Source of the DNA: Oscillospiraceae bacterium
GTDB lineage: Bacteria > Bacillota > Clostridia > Oscillospirales > Ruminococcaceae
Assembly (NCBI GenBank): GCA_017541275.1
Contig: JAFXZM010000014.1
Span: 1-64,000, forward strand
Reading direction: 5' to 3'
Length of the DNA stretch: 64,000 nucleotides
Positions within the stretch are counted from its first letter, which is position 1, and every line of letters begins with the position of its first letter. The translations under genes and the position numbers were made by a program. The notes below the pieces were generated by a model. The model was not told the origin of the DNA, did no database searches, and worked only from the letters and a program-made list of their open reading frames with translations. This document shows positions 7,195 through 14,807 of this stretch, piece after piece.

Positions 7195-8424
7195 TTATTT
7201 CGGCCGTCTTGCATTGGCAAGCATGAGCTTGACGCGGTTTTCCTGATTGACGCGCGTTGCGCCGGGGTCATAGTCGATCGCAGTGATATTGGCATGGGGG
7301 TAGGCATTTTTGATGACGCGCATCATACCTTTCGCGACGATATGATTCGGCAGGCAGCCGAAGGGCTGCGTGCAGATAATATTTTCGGTTCCGGTTTCGG
7401 CGAGTGCAGCCATCTCAGCGGTAATGAGCCAGCCCTCGCCCATATTCACGCCCTGATTCATATACTTGTCGGCGCAGCGGCGCAGATGCTCGAAGTCATG
7501 CGGCGGGTCGAATACGCCGTGTTTTCTGACGGCTTTGATCTGCTGCTTCTGCATTGCATAGATTGCCTTATAGCCGATCATGTTCACCACTGCATTTTTC
7601 CTGAAATTATGGTACAGTTTTCCTTCGACGCCGGCACTGACCGCGCAGTACATCACAAATTCGAGCAGCGAGGGGATGACCGGCTCACAGCCCTCCGAGA
7701 GGAGGTAATCCTCCAGATGATTATTGGCAAGCGGCGAATATTTGACATAGATTTCTCCGACGATGCCGACGCGGATTTTATTGCGCTTGGTACGCGGGAT
7801 CGCGGCAAAGTCATCGAGAATGCGCTTATAATTGCGCTTGGTATGCAGGAATTCTCTGGTTGAGAACATTTTTTCAAGCCGCTTCTGCCATTTTTGCAGC
7901 ACGCGGTCTGTCATGCCTTTTTTCTTTTCATAGGGTCTGCACTGATTGGAGATCATCATAAGCAGATCGCCGTAGAGGACGGCATAGAGGAACTTGAGAA
8001 AGATCGGTGCAGTGAGCTGAAAGCCGGATTTCGGGTCTTTTTCGAGGCCGGAGAAATTCAGCGAAATGACAGGGACCTGCGGGAACGGCTCAGCGAGCGC
8101 CTTGCGGAGCAGGTGAATATAATTTGAGGCACGGCAGCCGCCGCCGGTCTGCGTGATGAGCAGCGCGGTTTTGTCCGGGTCATAGCGGCCGGATTTCAGC
8201 GCCTCCATGAACTGTCCGATGACGAGCAGCGCAGGGTAGCATGTGTCGTTGTGGACATTTTTCAGACCCTCGTCCACGACAGCGCGGCTTGCCGTGCGCA
8301 GCAGCTCACAGTGATAGCCGTAATACTTCAGCACATTGATGAGAAGCTGAAAATGAACCGGCAGCATGTCCGGCACAAGAATGGTATGGGTTTTCTTCAT
8401 TTCCGGTGTAAACCGTGCTGGCAT
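7195..8424 (-). CDS. 2-hydroxyacyl-CoA dehydratase-type (HgdB/activase-related) protein
   Basis: The 409-residue product matches the C-terminal module of acyl-CoA dehydratase activase-related proteins. Motifs seen are NDTCYPALLVIGQ, ITQTGGGCRASNYI, ISLNFSGLE and TQPFGCLPNHIVAKG; the conserved cysteines probably bind a [4Fe-4S] cluster. In most Firmicutes this module is the end of a protein of over 1000 residues that begins with BadF-type ATPase domains. Here it stands alone from a good start (GGAGG 6 bases upstream) and no BadF gene is next to it. The substrate is unknown for the family. A partner ATPase elsewhere in the genome is inferred. Confidence 0.8.
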   Translation of the reverse strand: MPARFTPEMKKTHTILVPDMLPVHFQLLINVLKYYGYHCELLRTASRAVVDEGLKNVHNDTCYPALLVIGQFMEALKSGRYDPDKTALLITQTGGGCRASNYIHLLRKALAEPFPQVPVISLNFSGLEKDPKSGFQLTAPIFLKFLYAVLYGDLLMMISNQCRPYEKKKGMTDRVLQKWQKRLEKMFSTREFLHTKRNYKRILDDFAAIPRTKRNKIRVGIVGEIYVKYSPLANNHLEDYLLSEGCEPVIPSLLEFVMYCAVSAGVEGKLYHNFRKNAVVNMIGYKAIYAMQKQQIKAVRKHGVFDPPHDFEHLRRCADKYMNQGVNMGEGWLITAEMAALAETGTENIICTQPFGCLPNHIVAKGMMRVIKNAYPHANITAIDYDPGATRVNQENRVKLMLANARRPK

Positions 8425-8525
8425 ATTTTACCTCCGCAAATAACGTATCTGATTGGCGTTATGGGTGCGTCATGACAGCGCGTATCAGCAGGCTGACTGC
8501 GCATGGAGCATTTCGCCGCCTTCAA

Positions 8526-9017
8526 TCAGAAGTCGATCTGATAGGGAAAACCGTACGCCTGAATTTTCTCCTTTTTGGGTTTTTTGAGCGTCATGGGCAG
8601 CGTATGGTAATAGAGATTGCCCTCTTTATCAACGATCTGCGCCTGAAAGGGATGACAGGTGATATGCTCCTCCCTGCAAAGCTGCCGGAAGGCCGAAAGG
8701 AAGACCTCAAAGAGCTCATTTTCGGGATTCAGAGAGATTTCGTGCATTTTTTTATGCATGAATCTCTTTTTCTTTTCGGTGATAACGAACGGAAGCTCAA
8801 AATCCTTTTCACTGAGCGAGATAAAGCCGCTGATGACAGCCTTGCCCTCGATCCGTTCATAATCGCCGCTGCGTGCTGCGATGCGCGCCTGTTCCTCGAT
8901 CAGGTCAACATATTTTCCGGCGAGATTCCGCGCCTGATGATATCTGCGGCTTTTGAAATCGGTTTCCATATCGCCGTGCAGTCTGACCTCGGCGCGAAGC
9001 TGATCTATAAATTTCAT
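8526..9017 (-). CDS. hypothetical cytoplasmic protein upstream of the hgdB-like gene
   Basis: I place the start at the third of three in-frame ATGs (9017, MKFIDQLRAEV), because GAGGG lies 9 bases upstream of it; the ATGs at 9023 and 9026 are too close. The 163-residue protein is charged, lacks membrane segments, and ends in a Lys-rich strand (MTLKKPKKEKIQAYGFPYQI). No known family comes to mind. It shares a promoter (9078-9106) and direction with the HgdB-like gene 101 bases downstream, so a shared role is possible. Confidence 0.7.
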   Translation of the reverse strand: MKFIDQLRAEVRLHGDMETDFKSRRYHQARNLAGKYVDLIEEQARIAARSGDYERIEGKAVISGFISLSEKDFELPFVITEKKKRFMHKKMHEISLNPENELFEVFLSAFRQLCREEHITCHPFQAQIVDKEGNLYYHTLPMTLKKPKKEKIQAYGFPYQIDF

Positions 9018-9077
9018 TTGCATCATCCCTCTGAACTGTTCTGAACCGCTGCTTTTTTCTGTATTGCAGACACAGTT

Positions 9078-9106
9078 ATTATAGCACATTCCGCAGAAAA
9101 ATGCAA
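9078..9106 (-). promoter_or_regulatory. promoter of the leftward pair at 7195-9017
   Basis: On the minus strand TTGCAT (9101-9106) and TATAAT (9078-9083) have a 17-base spacer. The proposed start codon is about 60 bases downstream. Confidence 0.8.
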
Positions 9107-9124
9107 CCGGTATTTTCAAGAAAG

Positions 9125-9296
9125 CACGGCAACAGCATTTACTTCTATTTTGTGCCTCCGGCGGATTGATAGTGTGGACACTGTCCCTTGGGCGGAGTTT
9201 GAGTGAGTTTGCGATGCAAACTCATAGCGAAGCGAGCGAGAGCCTCATTATCAATGCACCGCAGATACCACATAAAAAGGAAATGCTGTTGCCGTG
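9125..9296. repeat. 172-bp unit bounded by perfect 16-bp inverted repeats (MITE-like)
   Basis: CACGGCAACAGCATTT at 9125-9140 is mirrored exactly at 9281-9296. Inside is a perfect 9-bp hairpin with a 3-base loop (9204-9212/9216-9224). No good gene lies within, and no clear target-site duplication flanks it. Size and termini suit a miniature non-autonomous transposable element or a large palindromic RNA. It lies between divergent promoters. Confidence 0.5.
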
Positions 9297-9315
9297 ATGA
9301 ATTTGCGATGCCCTC

Positions 9316-9344
9316 TTGCGCAAATCGTGATTTTATGGTATACT
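9316..9344 (+). promoter_or_regulatory. promoter of the darA-holB-ricT operon
   Basis: TTGCGC (9316-9321) and TATACT (9339-9344) are separated by 17 bases. The darA start codon is about 85 bases downstream. Confidence 0.7.
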
Positions 9345-9429
9345 GATTATGGGCAGGCATAGACTGCTGTTCCGGCACTGAAGCCCTGCCCGAATGCTAC
9401 TTAACAGGGAAATGAGGTCGATCTTATCT

Positions 9430-9762
9430 ATGAAACTGATCTTTGCAGTGGTCAACGGCGATGACAGCGCCGCTGTCTCCAAAGCGCTTGCAAAAAACGG
9501 ATTCCGTGCGACAAAGCTGGCATCCTCCGGCAGCTTCCTGAGCTCCGGCAATACGACCTTTCTGATCTGTGTCGAGGAGGAGCAGGTCGATGCCGTCATC
9601 AGCGTCGTGCAGCAGAAATGCCACCACAGAAAGCAGTTTGTCCCCTCAACACCGACCTACGGCTCACCTGCGACCGGCCAGATGCCGTCCATGCCGCTGG
9701 AGGTACCCGTCGGCGGCGCTACGGTGTTCGTCACGAACATCGAACGGTTTGAGAAGCTGTGA
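9430..9762 (+). CDS. darA: cyclic-di-AMP receptor DarA/PstA (YaaQ family)
   Basis: The 110-residue length and sequence (MKLIFAVVNGDDSAAVSKAL, then GFRATKLASSGSFL and a conserved SGNTTFLICVEEEQVDAVI) match the PII-like c-di-AMP binding protein DarA/PstA. It forms trimers in the cytoplasm; its downstream partner is not known in most species. I chose ATG 9430 because it restores the family start; an in-frame codon at 9394 would add 12 unlikely residues. The stop overlaps the holB start by 4 bases, reproducing the conserved Firmicutes yaaQ-holB-yaaT neighbourhood, though yaaR is missing. Confidence 0.93.
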   Translation: MKLIFAVVNGDDSAAVSKALAKNGFRATKLASSGSFLSSGNTTFLICVEEEQVDAVISVVQQKCHHRKQFVPSTPTYGSPATGQMPSMPLEVPVGGATVFVTNIERFEKL

Positions 9763-10751
9763 GCGGGCAGATTACGCCTGTCCCGCAGATCGCCGGAAAT
9801 GCTGTCCTGCTTGACGAGCTCGGACAGATGAAGCAGAAGGCGCATCTGCCCCACGCGCTGCTGCTGCACGGCCCGGAGGGCTGCGGCAGAAAGCTGATCG
9901 CGGAATGGTTCGCGATGCTGGTGCTTTGTGAGGAGACAGGCCCTGCGCCTTGCGGCCGATGCAGGAGCTGCCGCCTGATCCGCAGCCGCGCACACCCCGA
10001 TGTGACCCTTGCGGAGCATTCCGGCAAGCGCGGCGGCTATTCTGTCGAGACCGTCCGCCGGATCCGCGCAGATGCGGCGATTTTGCCAAACAACGGCGAT
10101 ATGCGCATATTTATGTTCTGCGATGCCGACGGCATGAGCGTTCAGGCGCAGAATGCACTGCTGAAATCGGTCGAGGAGCCGCCTGCACATGCCTGCTTTG
10201 TGTTTACGGCGCTGACGCCCGGTGTGCTGCTGCCGACGCTGCTCTCACGGATGACGGCAAAGGCGGTGTTTCCGGTCACGCGCAGCGAATGCATCGAGGC
10301 ACTGACGCAGCGCGGCTATGCATCGGACGACATCCAGGCTGCGGCATCCCGGTTCGGCGGCAATATCGGCCGCTGCATCACCTATCTGGAGGACGAAGCC
10401 GTGCGGACGGCGACCGACCGCACCGCGGCAGTGACCGAAGCCCTCGCAGATCAGAATGAATATGAGCTGCTGCGGCTGCTGACGGCGGCTGCGGCAGACA
10501 AAGAACAGCTCCGGAAAACACTGGAGCTGCTTGATATCCAGATCCGCGATGCGGCGCTGCTGACACTGAACGGCGATTTTCCGTTCATGGGCTGCGACCG
10601 CAGCTCTGCGGAGCGGCTTTCCGCTCGCCTCACGCCCCGGCGCACATCGCGTCTGCACGGCGCAATCGCCGAGACCTTTGCCGATCTTGACGGCAATGTG
10701 GGTGCTGTGCTGGCCGTGACGGCGCTCTGTGCGGCGCTGCTGGATGCATGA
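9759..10751 (+). CDS. holB: DNA polymerase III delta' subunit
   Basis: The 330-residue protein starts with GTG overlapping the darA stop (GTGA). It shows the clamp-loader layout: an atypical P-loop LLLHGPEGCGRKLIA, a zinc module CEETGPAPCGRCRSC, and a sensor segment with NALLKSVEEPP and TALTPGVLLPTLLSR. Delta' is the stator of the clamp loader that places the sliding clamp on DNA. The P-loop departs from GxxGxGKT, in line with a subunit that need not hydrolyse ATP. It is translationally coupled to darA and precedes ricT. Confidence 0.92.
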   Translation: MSGQITPVPQIAGNAVLLDELGQMKQKAHLPHALLLHGPEGCGRKLIAEWFAMLVLCEETGPAPCGRCRSCRLIRSRAHPDVTLAEHSGKRGGYSVETVRRIRADAAILPNNGDMRIFMFCDADGMSVQAQNALLKSVEEPPAHACFVFTALTPGVLLPTLLSRMTAKAVFPVTRSECIEALTQRGYASDDIQAAASRFGGNIGRCITYLEDEAVRTATDRTAAVTEALADQNEYELLRLLTAAAADKEQLRKTLELLDIQIRDAALLTLNGDFPFMGCDRSSAERLSARLTPRRTSRLHGAIAETFADLDGNVGAVLAVTALCAALLDA

Positions 10752-10784
10752 ATTTTTCACAAGTGTTTGGATGGTTGGAGAACT

Positions 10785-12218
10785 ATGATTGAAGTAATCG
10801 GAGTCAAATTCAAAAGCGGCGGAAAAATGTACTATTTTGCGCCGGGAGACCTGAATCCCGCAGAGGGAAGCTATGTCGTGGTCGAAACGGCACGGGGCGC
10901 CGAATGCGGAGAGGTCGCGGCGCGGCGGCATGCCGTGCAGGAGGACAGCATTACCGCACCGCTCAAGCCGATTCTGCGCCTCGCAACTGACGAGGACATG
11001 CAGATCCTCGAAAAAAACCGCGCTTATATGGCCGATGCCTTCCGCATCTGTCAGGAGCGCATCGAGGCCCGTTCGCTGCCGATGCATCTGGTCGATGTCG
11101 AATGCGGCTTTGACAGCAATAAGCTCATTTTTTATTTTACGGCAGAAGCGCGCGTCGATTTCCGCGAGCTGGTGAAGGATCTCGCAACGGCATTTCATGT
11201 CCGCATCGAGCTGCGGCAGATCGGCGACCGGGATGAGGCAAAGCTGCTCGGCGGTCTGGGCATCTGCGGCAGAGAATTCTGCTGCAAGGGCTATCTCAAC
11301 AATTTTCAGCCGATCTCCATTAAAATGGCAAAGGAGCAGGGGCTTGCGCTCAACCCGACAAAGATTTCCGGCGCCTGCGGCAGACTGATGTGCTGCCTGC
11401 GCTATGAAAGCCCGGTCTACGAGGAGCTTATCAAGCTCACCCCGAAGGTCGGCTCAACGGTGATTCTGCCGGGCGAGCCGCCGGTGAGAGCCTATGTCAT
11501 GGAGGCCAATCTGGTCACGGGCAATCTGCGCGTAAAGCCGGAAAATTCCGACATGCCTGTCACGGTCAGCCGCGATCAGGTCGAGCGGCTTCAGGATGTG
11601 AGCCGCCGCATGACAAAGGACGATCTGCGCGATAAGCGCTCCGGCAATGCCGGCGGACAGAATCCGCGGAATGCACAGCCCGCAAAGCCCGCGCAGGAAA
11701 GTGATGCCGAAAAGCAGCAGTCCGCGCAGGAGCAGGGCGGCAGCCGTCAGCAGCGGCAGCAGCGCCGCCAAAAGCCGTTCGCGCAAAAGCAGCAGCAGAA
11801 TCCCGCAGCGGACAGTGCAGAGGCAGCGCCGGTGCAGCTTGCTGCGCCAATGCAGCCTGCTGCGCCAATGCAGCTTGCTGCGCCGGTGCAGCTTGCTGCA
11901 CCTGAACAGCCCGTGCCGGCAGCAGCACAGAGCAACGTACTGCATCCGGAATTCGGGGAGAAGCAGCAGCGGAATCAGCCGCCTGCACCCGCCGTACAGC
12001 CCCGCCGGAGCACGCAGTCATTCGATGATATGGACTTCACGGAGCACCGTGCGGTCGTAGAGCACCCCGAGCTTGCCGCAGAACAGGCACAGCAGCGGCA
12101 GCAGAATCAGCGCCCGCATGACGGCAGCCGCCGCTTCCACCGCGATAACCGGAACCGCCGTCCGCAGAATCACCGCGGCGGCAGGGGTGAGGGCAATTCT
12201 CAGAAATCTGAATCATAA
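10785..12218 (+). CDS. ricT: RicT (YaaT), PSP1-domain protein with long Gln/Pro/Ala tail
   Basis: The start is ATG 10785 (MIEVIGVKFKSGG), with GGAG 6 bases upstream. Residues 1-270 form the PSP1/RicT domain with the cysteine motifs GICGREFCCKGYL and SGACGRLMCCLRYE, which in the Bacillus RicA-RicF-RicT complex ligate [4Fe-4S] clusters. That complex controls RNase Y maturation of operon mRNAs and development. The last 200 residues are low-complexity: Gln/Ala/Pro-rich with four 18-bp repeats, then Arg/Asn-rich (HRDNRNRRPQNHRGGRG), which resembles RNA-binding tails. The family is normally about 275-300 residues, so the tail is an extension. Confidence 0.9.
   Translation: MIEVIGVKFKSGGKMYYFAPGDLNPAEGSYVVVETARGAECGEVAARRHAVQEDSITAPLKPILRLATDEDMQILEKNRAYMADAFRICQERIEARSLPMHLVDVECGFDSNKLIFYFTAEARVDFRELVKDLATAFHVRIELRQIGDRDEAKLLGGLGICGREFCCKGYLNNFQPISIKMAKEQGLALNPTKISGACGRLMCCLRYESPVYEELIKLTPKVGSTVILPGEPPVRAYVMEANLVTGNLRVKPENSDMPVTVSRDQVERLQDVSRRMTKDDLRDKRSGNAGGQNPRNAQPAKPAQESDAEKQQSAQEQGGSRQQRQQRRQKPFAQKQQQNPAADSAEAAPVQLAAPMQPAAPMQLAAPVQLAAPEQPVPAAAQSNVLHPEFGEKQQRNQPPAPAVQPRRSTQSFDDMDFTEHRAVVEHPELAAEQAQQRQQNQRPHDGSRRFHRDNRNRRPQNHRGGRGEGNSQKSES
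11826..11897 (+). repeat. four tandem 18-bp coding repeats in ricT
   Basis: Four units of 18 bases, differing at a few positions, encode APVQLA/APMQPA/APMQLA/APVQLA. A fifth, weaker unit follows. They fall in the low-complexity tail, not the PSP1 domain, and could vary in copy number by slippage. Confidence 0.8.
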
Positions 12219-12244
12219 CAGCCGGTACGGGGGAGGAGTTGCGT

Positions 12245-13243
12245 ATGTTTTGCCGGAAATGCGGAAATGAGCTGAATGACGGCGAGACCGTCTGCGCTGC
12301 ATGCGGTGCGTCTGTCCGGAAGCAGGGCAGTGCCGCGCCGGTGCATCCCGTTCCGGCCGTTCCTGACGAGGAGCCGCTGCCGGTTCCGCCGCCTTCGGTT
12401 TACCCAGTTCCGCCGGAGCTGATGCCGCAGGGATATGCGTATCCTTCGCCGTATCCGCCGCCCTATCCGTATGCACAGCCGGCGCAGCCGCGGGAGCGGG
12501 CATCGCTTCCGGTGCGGATGCTCATGATCTTCTTTTGGGGAATCGTGCTGGTGCTGTGTGCAGAAATGCTGCTGGGGCCGCTCTTTGAGGGCGCGGTGCT
12601 GAAGGAGCGTTTTTACGGGGATTCAGACAGCTCGCAGCAGTCTGAGGTGCGCCGGCAGCCGGAATTTGAGACCTACAGCCTGCTGACTCCGGCAATGGGC
12701 GTGCTTCTGCGGCAGGATATGGAGCACGAGGCAGAGGAGCTGGGTGACTATCGCAGGCCGCCGTTCCCGAATCCGTGCATCCCGTCGTTTATCCTGTCGG
12801 TCATGGAGCTGGATTCCGCAGCAGAATGGGGCAGGCTGAGCGATTTTGACTATGCCTGTGTGTTCGGCGGTGTGATTCTCTACGGCGCATCGCTGATATC
12901 GGCCGCGGTCACGCTGCTGCTGGTGCTGTTTTTCATCGTGTTCGCATTTGAAGACAGCCGCCGACGCGACTATCGCCGCATCTGGAAAAAGCTGCGCGGT
13001 GTCTGCATCGGGATGTTTGTGACCAAGCTGCTCGCCATGCTGTGTATCGCCGCAGAAATGATTGGTACAATGGATCCGGTTGACCGGTACTGTTCGGTTT
13101 ACGGCATGCGGCCCGGCTTTTTCATGTATTACCCGATGCCGTCGGCACTGATCATGCTGGGTGTGCTGCTCATTCTCATTATCGCCTTTTGCGCTGTCAT
13201 CCGCCGGACTGACCCGGAGCGCGATGCATATGAATATTACTGA
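12245..13243 (+). CDS. zinc-ribbon membrane protein
   Basis: The start is ATG 12245, with GGAGGAG 6 bases upstream. The 332-residue protein begins with a zinc ribbon (FCRKCGNELNDGETVCAACG), followed by a Pro/Tyr-rich linker to about residue 88. Three membrane segments follow: RMLMIFFWGIVLVL near 95, one around 215-240, and a final pair around 260-325. An N-terminal cytoplasmic zinc ribbon plus membrane domain is common in Clostridia proteins of unknown role. It follows ricT by 26 bases and ends at a strong terminator, so it is the last gene of the operon. Confidence 0.8.
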   Translation: MFCRKCGNELNDGETVCAACGASVRKQGSAAPVHPVPAVPDEEPLPVPPPSVYPVPPELMPQGYAYPSPYPPPYPYAQPAQPRERASLPVRMLMIFFWGIVLVLCAEMLLGPLFEGAVLKERFYGDSDSSQQSEVRRQPEFETYSLLTPAMGVLLRQDMEHEAEELGDYRRPPFPNPCIPSFILSVMELDSAAEWGRLSDFDYACVFGGVILYGASLISAAVTLLLVLFFIVFAFEDSRRRDYRRIWKKLRGVCIGMFVTKLLAMLCIAAEMIGTMDPVDRYCSVYGMRPGFFMYYPMPSALIMLGVLLILIIAFCAVIRRTDPERDAYEYY

Positions 13244-13250
13244 ACAAAAT

Positions 13251-13283
13251 GCCCCCGCTGTCTGAGAGAAAGACAGCGGGGGC
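13251..13283. terminator. intrinsic terminator after the darA-ricT operon
   Basis: A perfect 13-bp GC-rich stem (13251-13263/13271-13283) with a 7-base loop, followed by TTGCTTT. It separates the rightward operon from the leftward response regulator gene. Confidence 0.85.
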
Positions 13284-13338
13284 TTGCTTTGCAGGGTAAT
13301 CAGCATATTGTCCGGAAAAGGACACCGTGCAGGGCGGT

Positions 13339-14019
13339 TTATGCGCCGCTGAGCATATAGCCCTTGTTGCGGACGGTGCGCAGCAGCTTCAGATGAAAGC
13401 CGTCGTCGATTTTTTTGCGCAGATAGTGTACATATACGGGGATAATCCCCGATTCGGTCACGGTATCCATGACGGCCTGCTCCAGCTCGCGCTGAGAGAG
13501 CGGGGTGCCGGCATGCGCGGCGAATACCTCAAGGATTGCACATTCCTTGGCAGAGAGCGGCAGGCGCTTGCCGCCTCTTGTCGCGATATGTCTTGCGGGA
13601 TCAACGGTCAGGTCCGCGATGCAGTGCAGGCCGGAGCTGCCGCTCCGGGGCGGCTGCCGGCGGTAGGTGCGCACCATGCGCCGCACCCGCGCCATGCATT
13701 CATCCATATCAAAGGGCTTGAGCAGGTAGTCATCGGCGCCGCTGTCGAGCGCAAGAACACGGTCGGTCACGCAGCCGCGGCTGCTCAGCACCATGACAGG
13801 CGTATCCAGTGCGCGCGTGCGGAGCTCCCGCAGCACGGAAACGCCGTCCATATCCGGCAGCATCCAGTCCAGCAGAATGGTCTCAAAGCGCGGAGAATCC
13901 AGCAGCTTCAGCGCATCGGTGCCGGTGCGTGCACCGACCGGAATAAAGCCGTCGGCGCGCAGCCGTTCCGCAAGCAAATTGCGGAGGCTGTCATTCGGTA
14001 CGATCATCAGTATTTCCAT
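13339..14019 (-). CDS. OmpR/PhoB-family response regulator (orphan)
   Basis: The 226-residue protein has a receiver domain with the phosphoacceptor Asp51 in LLLDWMLPDMDG and the conserved Lys in DDYLLKPFD. A winged-helix DNA-binding domain ends YVHYLRKKIDDGFHLKLLRTVRNKGYML. The usual acidic pair near residues 8-9 is reduced to PND, so metal binding may be altered. No histidine kinase gene is adjacent. The C-terminal domain is shorter than usual between the recognition helix and the wing. Target genes cannot be read from the sequence. Confidence 0.9.
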   Translation of the reverse strand: MEILMIVPNDSLRNLLAERLRADGFIPVGARTGTDALKLLDSPRFETILLDWMLPDMDGVSVLRELRTRALDTPVMVLSSRGCVTDRVLALDSGADDYLLKPFDMDECMARVRRMVRTYRRQPPRSGSSGLHCIADLTVDPARHIATRGGKRLPLSAKECAILEVFAAHAGTPLSQRELEQAVMDTVTESGIIPVYVHYLRKKIDDGFHLKLLRTVRNKGYMLSGA

Positions 14020-14174
14020 GAGATCACACTTTCTTTCTGTTCATTCAGGGCGGGTGAGGCTTGTCTGTATCCTTATCATAGCACCCGAAATTGAAATGAA
14101 TCTGAAAAAAAGCGCCGTTCCGGCACATATTCCGCCTTCCGGTACCGTATACTACGTCAGGGAGGTGAAGCCGA

Positions 14175-14687
14175 ATGATGAAAACACAGGCGCTGCGGAT
14201 GCCCGGCGAACGGGTGCCGGCATTCTGGAAAAAGGCGTTTTTCTGGATCGTATTCAGTCTTGCGGCGGGCGGTCTTTCCGCATGGCTGACACGGGACGGC
14301 CTTGTGCGGTTTGAAACGGTGCGCAAGCCGCCGCTGACACCGCCGCGCATTGTATTCCCGATTGCGTGGACGGTGCTGCTGTTCATGATCGGTCTGGGCT
14401 ATGCGATCATCCGGGAACGGACTGCGGGAACGGCCGCACGCGATACCGCGACGACGGTTTTTGCCGTGCAGATGGTCTTTTTCTTCTGCTGGATGATCTG
14501 GTTTTTCGGTCTTGGCTGGTATGGCTTTGCGGCGGTCTGGCTGGTCGGCATGATTATTTCGATCGGCGTAATGGTCAATTTTTACCGGAAGATCTCGCCC
14601 GCTGCCGCATGGCTTCAGGTGCCGTATCTGATCTGGTGCTGCTTTGCGCTGTACCTGAATCTGGGCATCTGGGTATTGAACAAATAA
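14175..14687 (+). CDS. tspO: TspO/MBR-family tryptophan-rich membrane protein
   Basis: The 170-residue protein has five hydrophobic segments and the family signature FETVRKPPLTPPRIVFPIAW, plus several membrane Trp residues (FFFCWMIWFFGLGWYG). TspO proteins bind porphyrins and sterol-like ligands and are linked to stress and tetrapyrrole handling. The start at 14175 has GGGAGGTG about 7 bases upstream; a TATACT at 14147-14152 is a possible -10. It is a single-gene unit ended by the hairpins at 14696-14805. Confidence 0.88.
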   Translation: MMKTQALRMPGERVPAFWKKAFFWIVFSLAAGGLSAWLTRDGLVRFETVRKPPLTPPRIVFPIAWTVLLFMIGLGYAIIRERTAGTAARDTATTVFAVQMVFFFCWMIWFFGLGWYGFAAVWLVGMIISIGVMVNFYRKISPAAAWLQVPYLIWCCFALYLNLGIWVLNK

Positions 14688-14695
14688 GCAGAAAC

Positions 14696-14761
14696 GGTAT
14701 CGCTCCGCAGTGAACTGATAATAGCGCTGTATGCCTTTATCAGTCATCGCGGAGCGATACC
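14696..14761. repeat. long nested inverted repeat downstream of tspO
   Basis: A perfect 13-bp outer stem (14696-14708/14749-14761) encloses a perfect 8-bp inner stem (14714-14721/14737-14744). There is no T-run next to it. It may protect the tspO mRNA 3' end or be a small palindromic repeat. Confidence 0.6.
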
Positions 14762-14767
14762 GGATTG

Positions 14768-14805
14768 ATCGGGAGCAGCTGAATCGCCGATTGGCCGCTC
14801 CCGAT
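14768..14805 (+). terminator. terminator after tspO
   Basis: ATCGGGAGC (14768-14776) pairs with GCTCCCGAT (14797-14805), followed by TTTTATT on the plus strand. On the minus strand it lies just past pyk but lacks a T-run. Confidence 0.65.
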
Positions 14806-14807
14806 TT

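Noticed and set aside
9145..9378. A 77-codon minus-strand frame inside the MITE-like unit
   Set aside because: No binding site, and it crosses one terminal repeat and the darA promoter; likely chance.
9394..9429. An earlier in-frame start for darA
   Set aside because: It would add 12 residues not found in the family and lacks a binding site; ATG 9430 gives the standard 110-residue protein.
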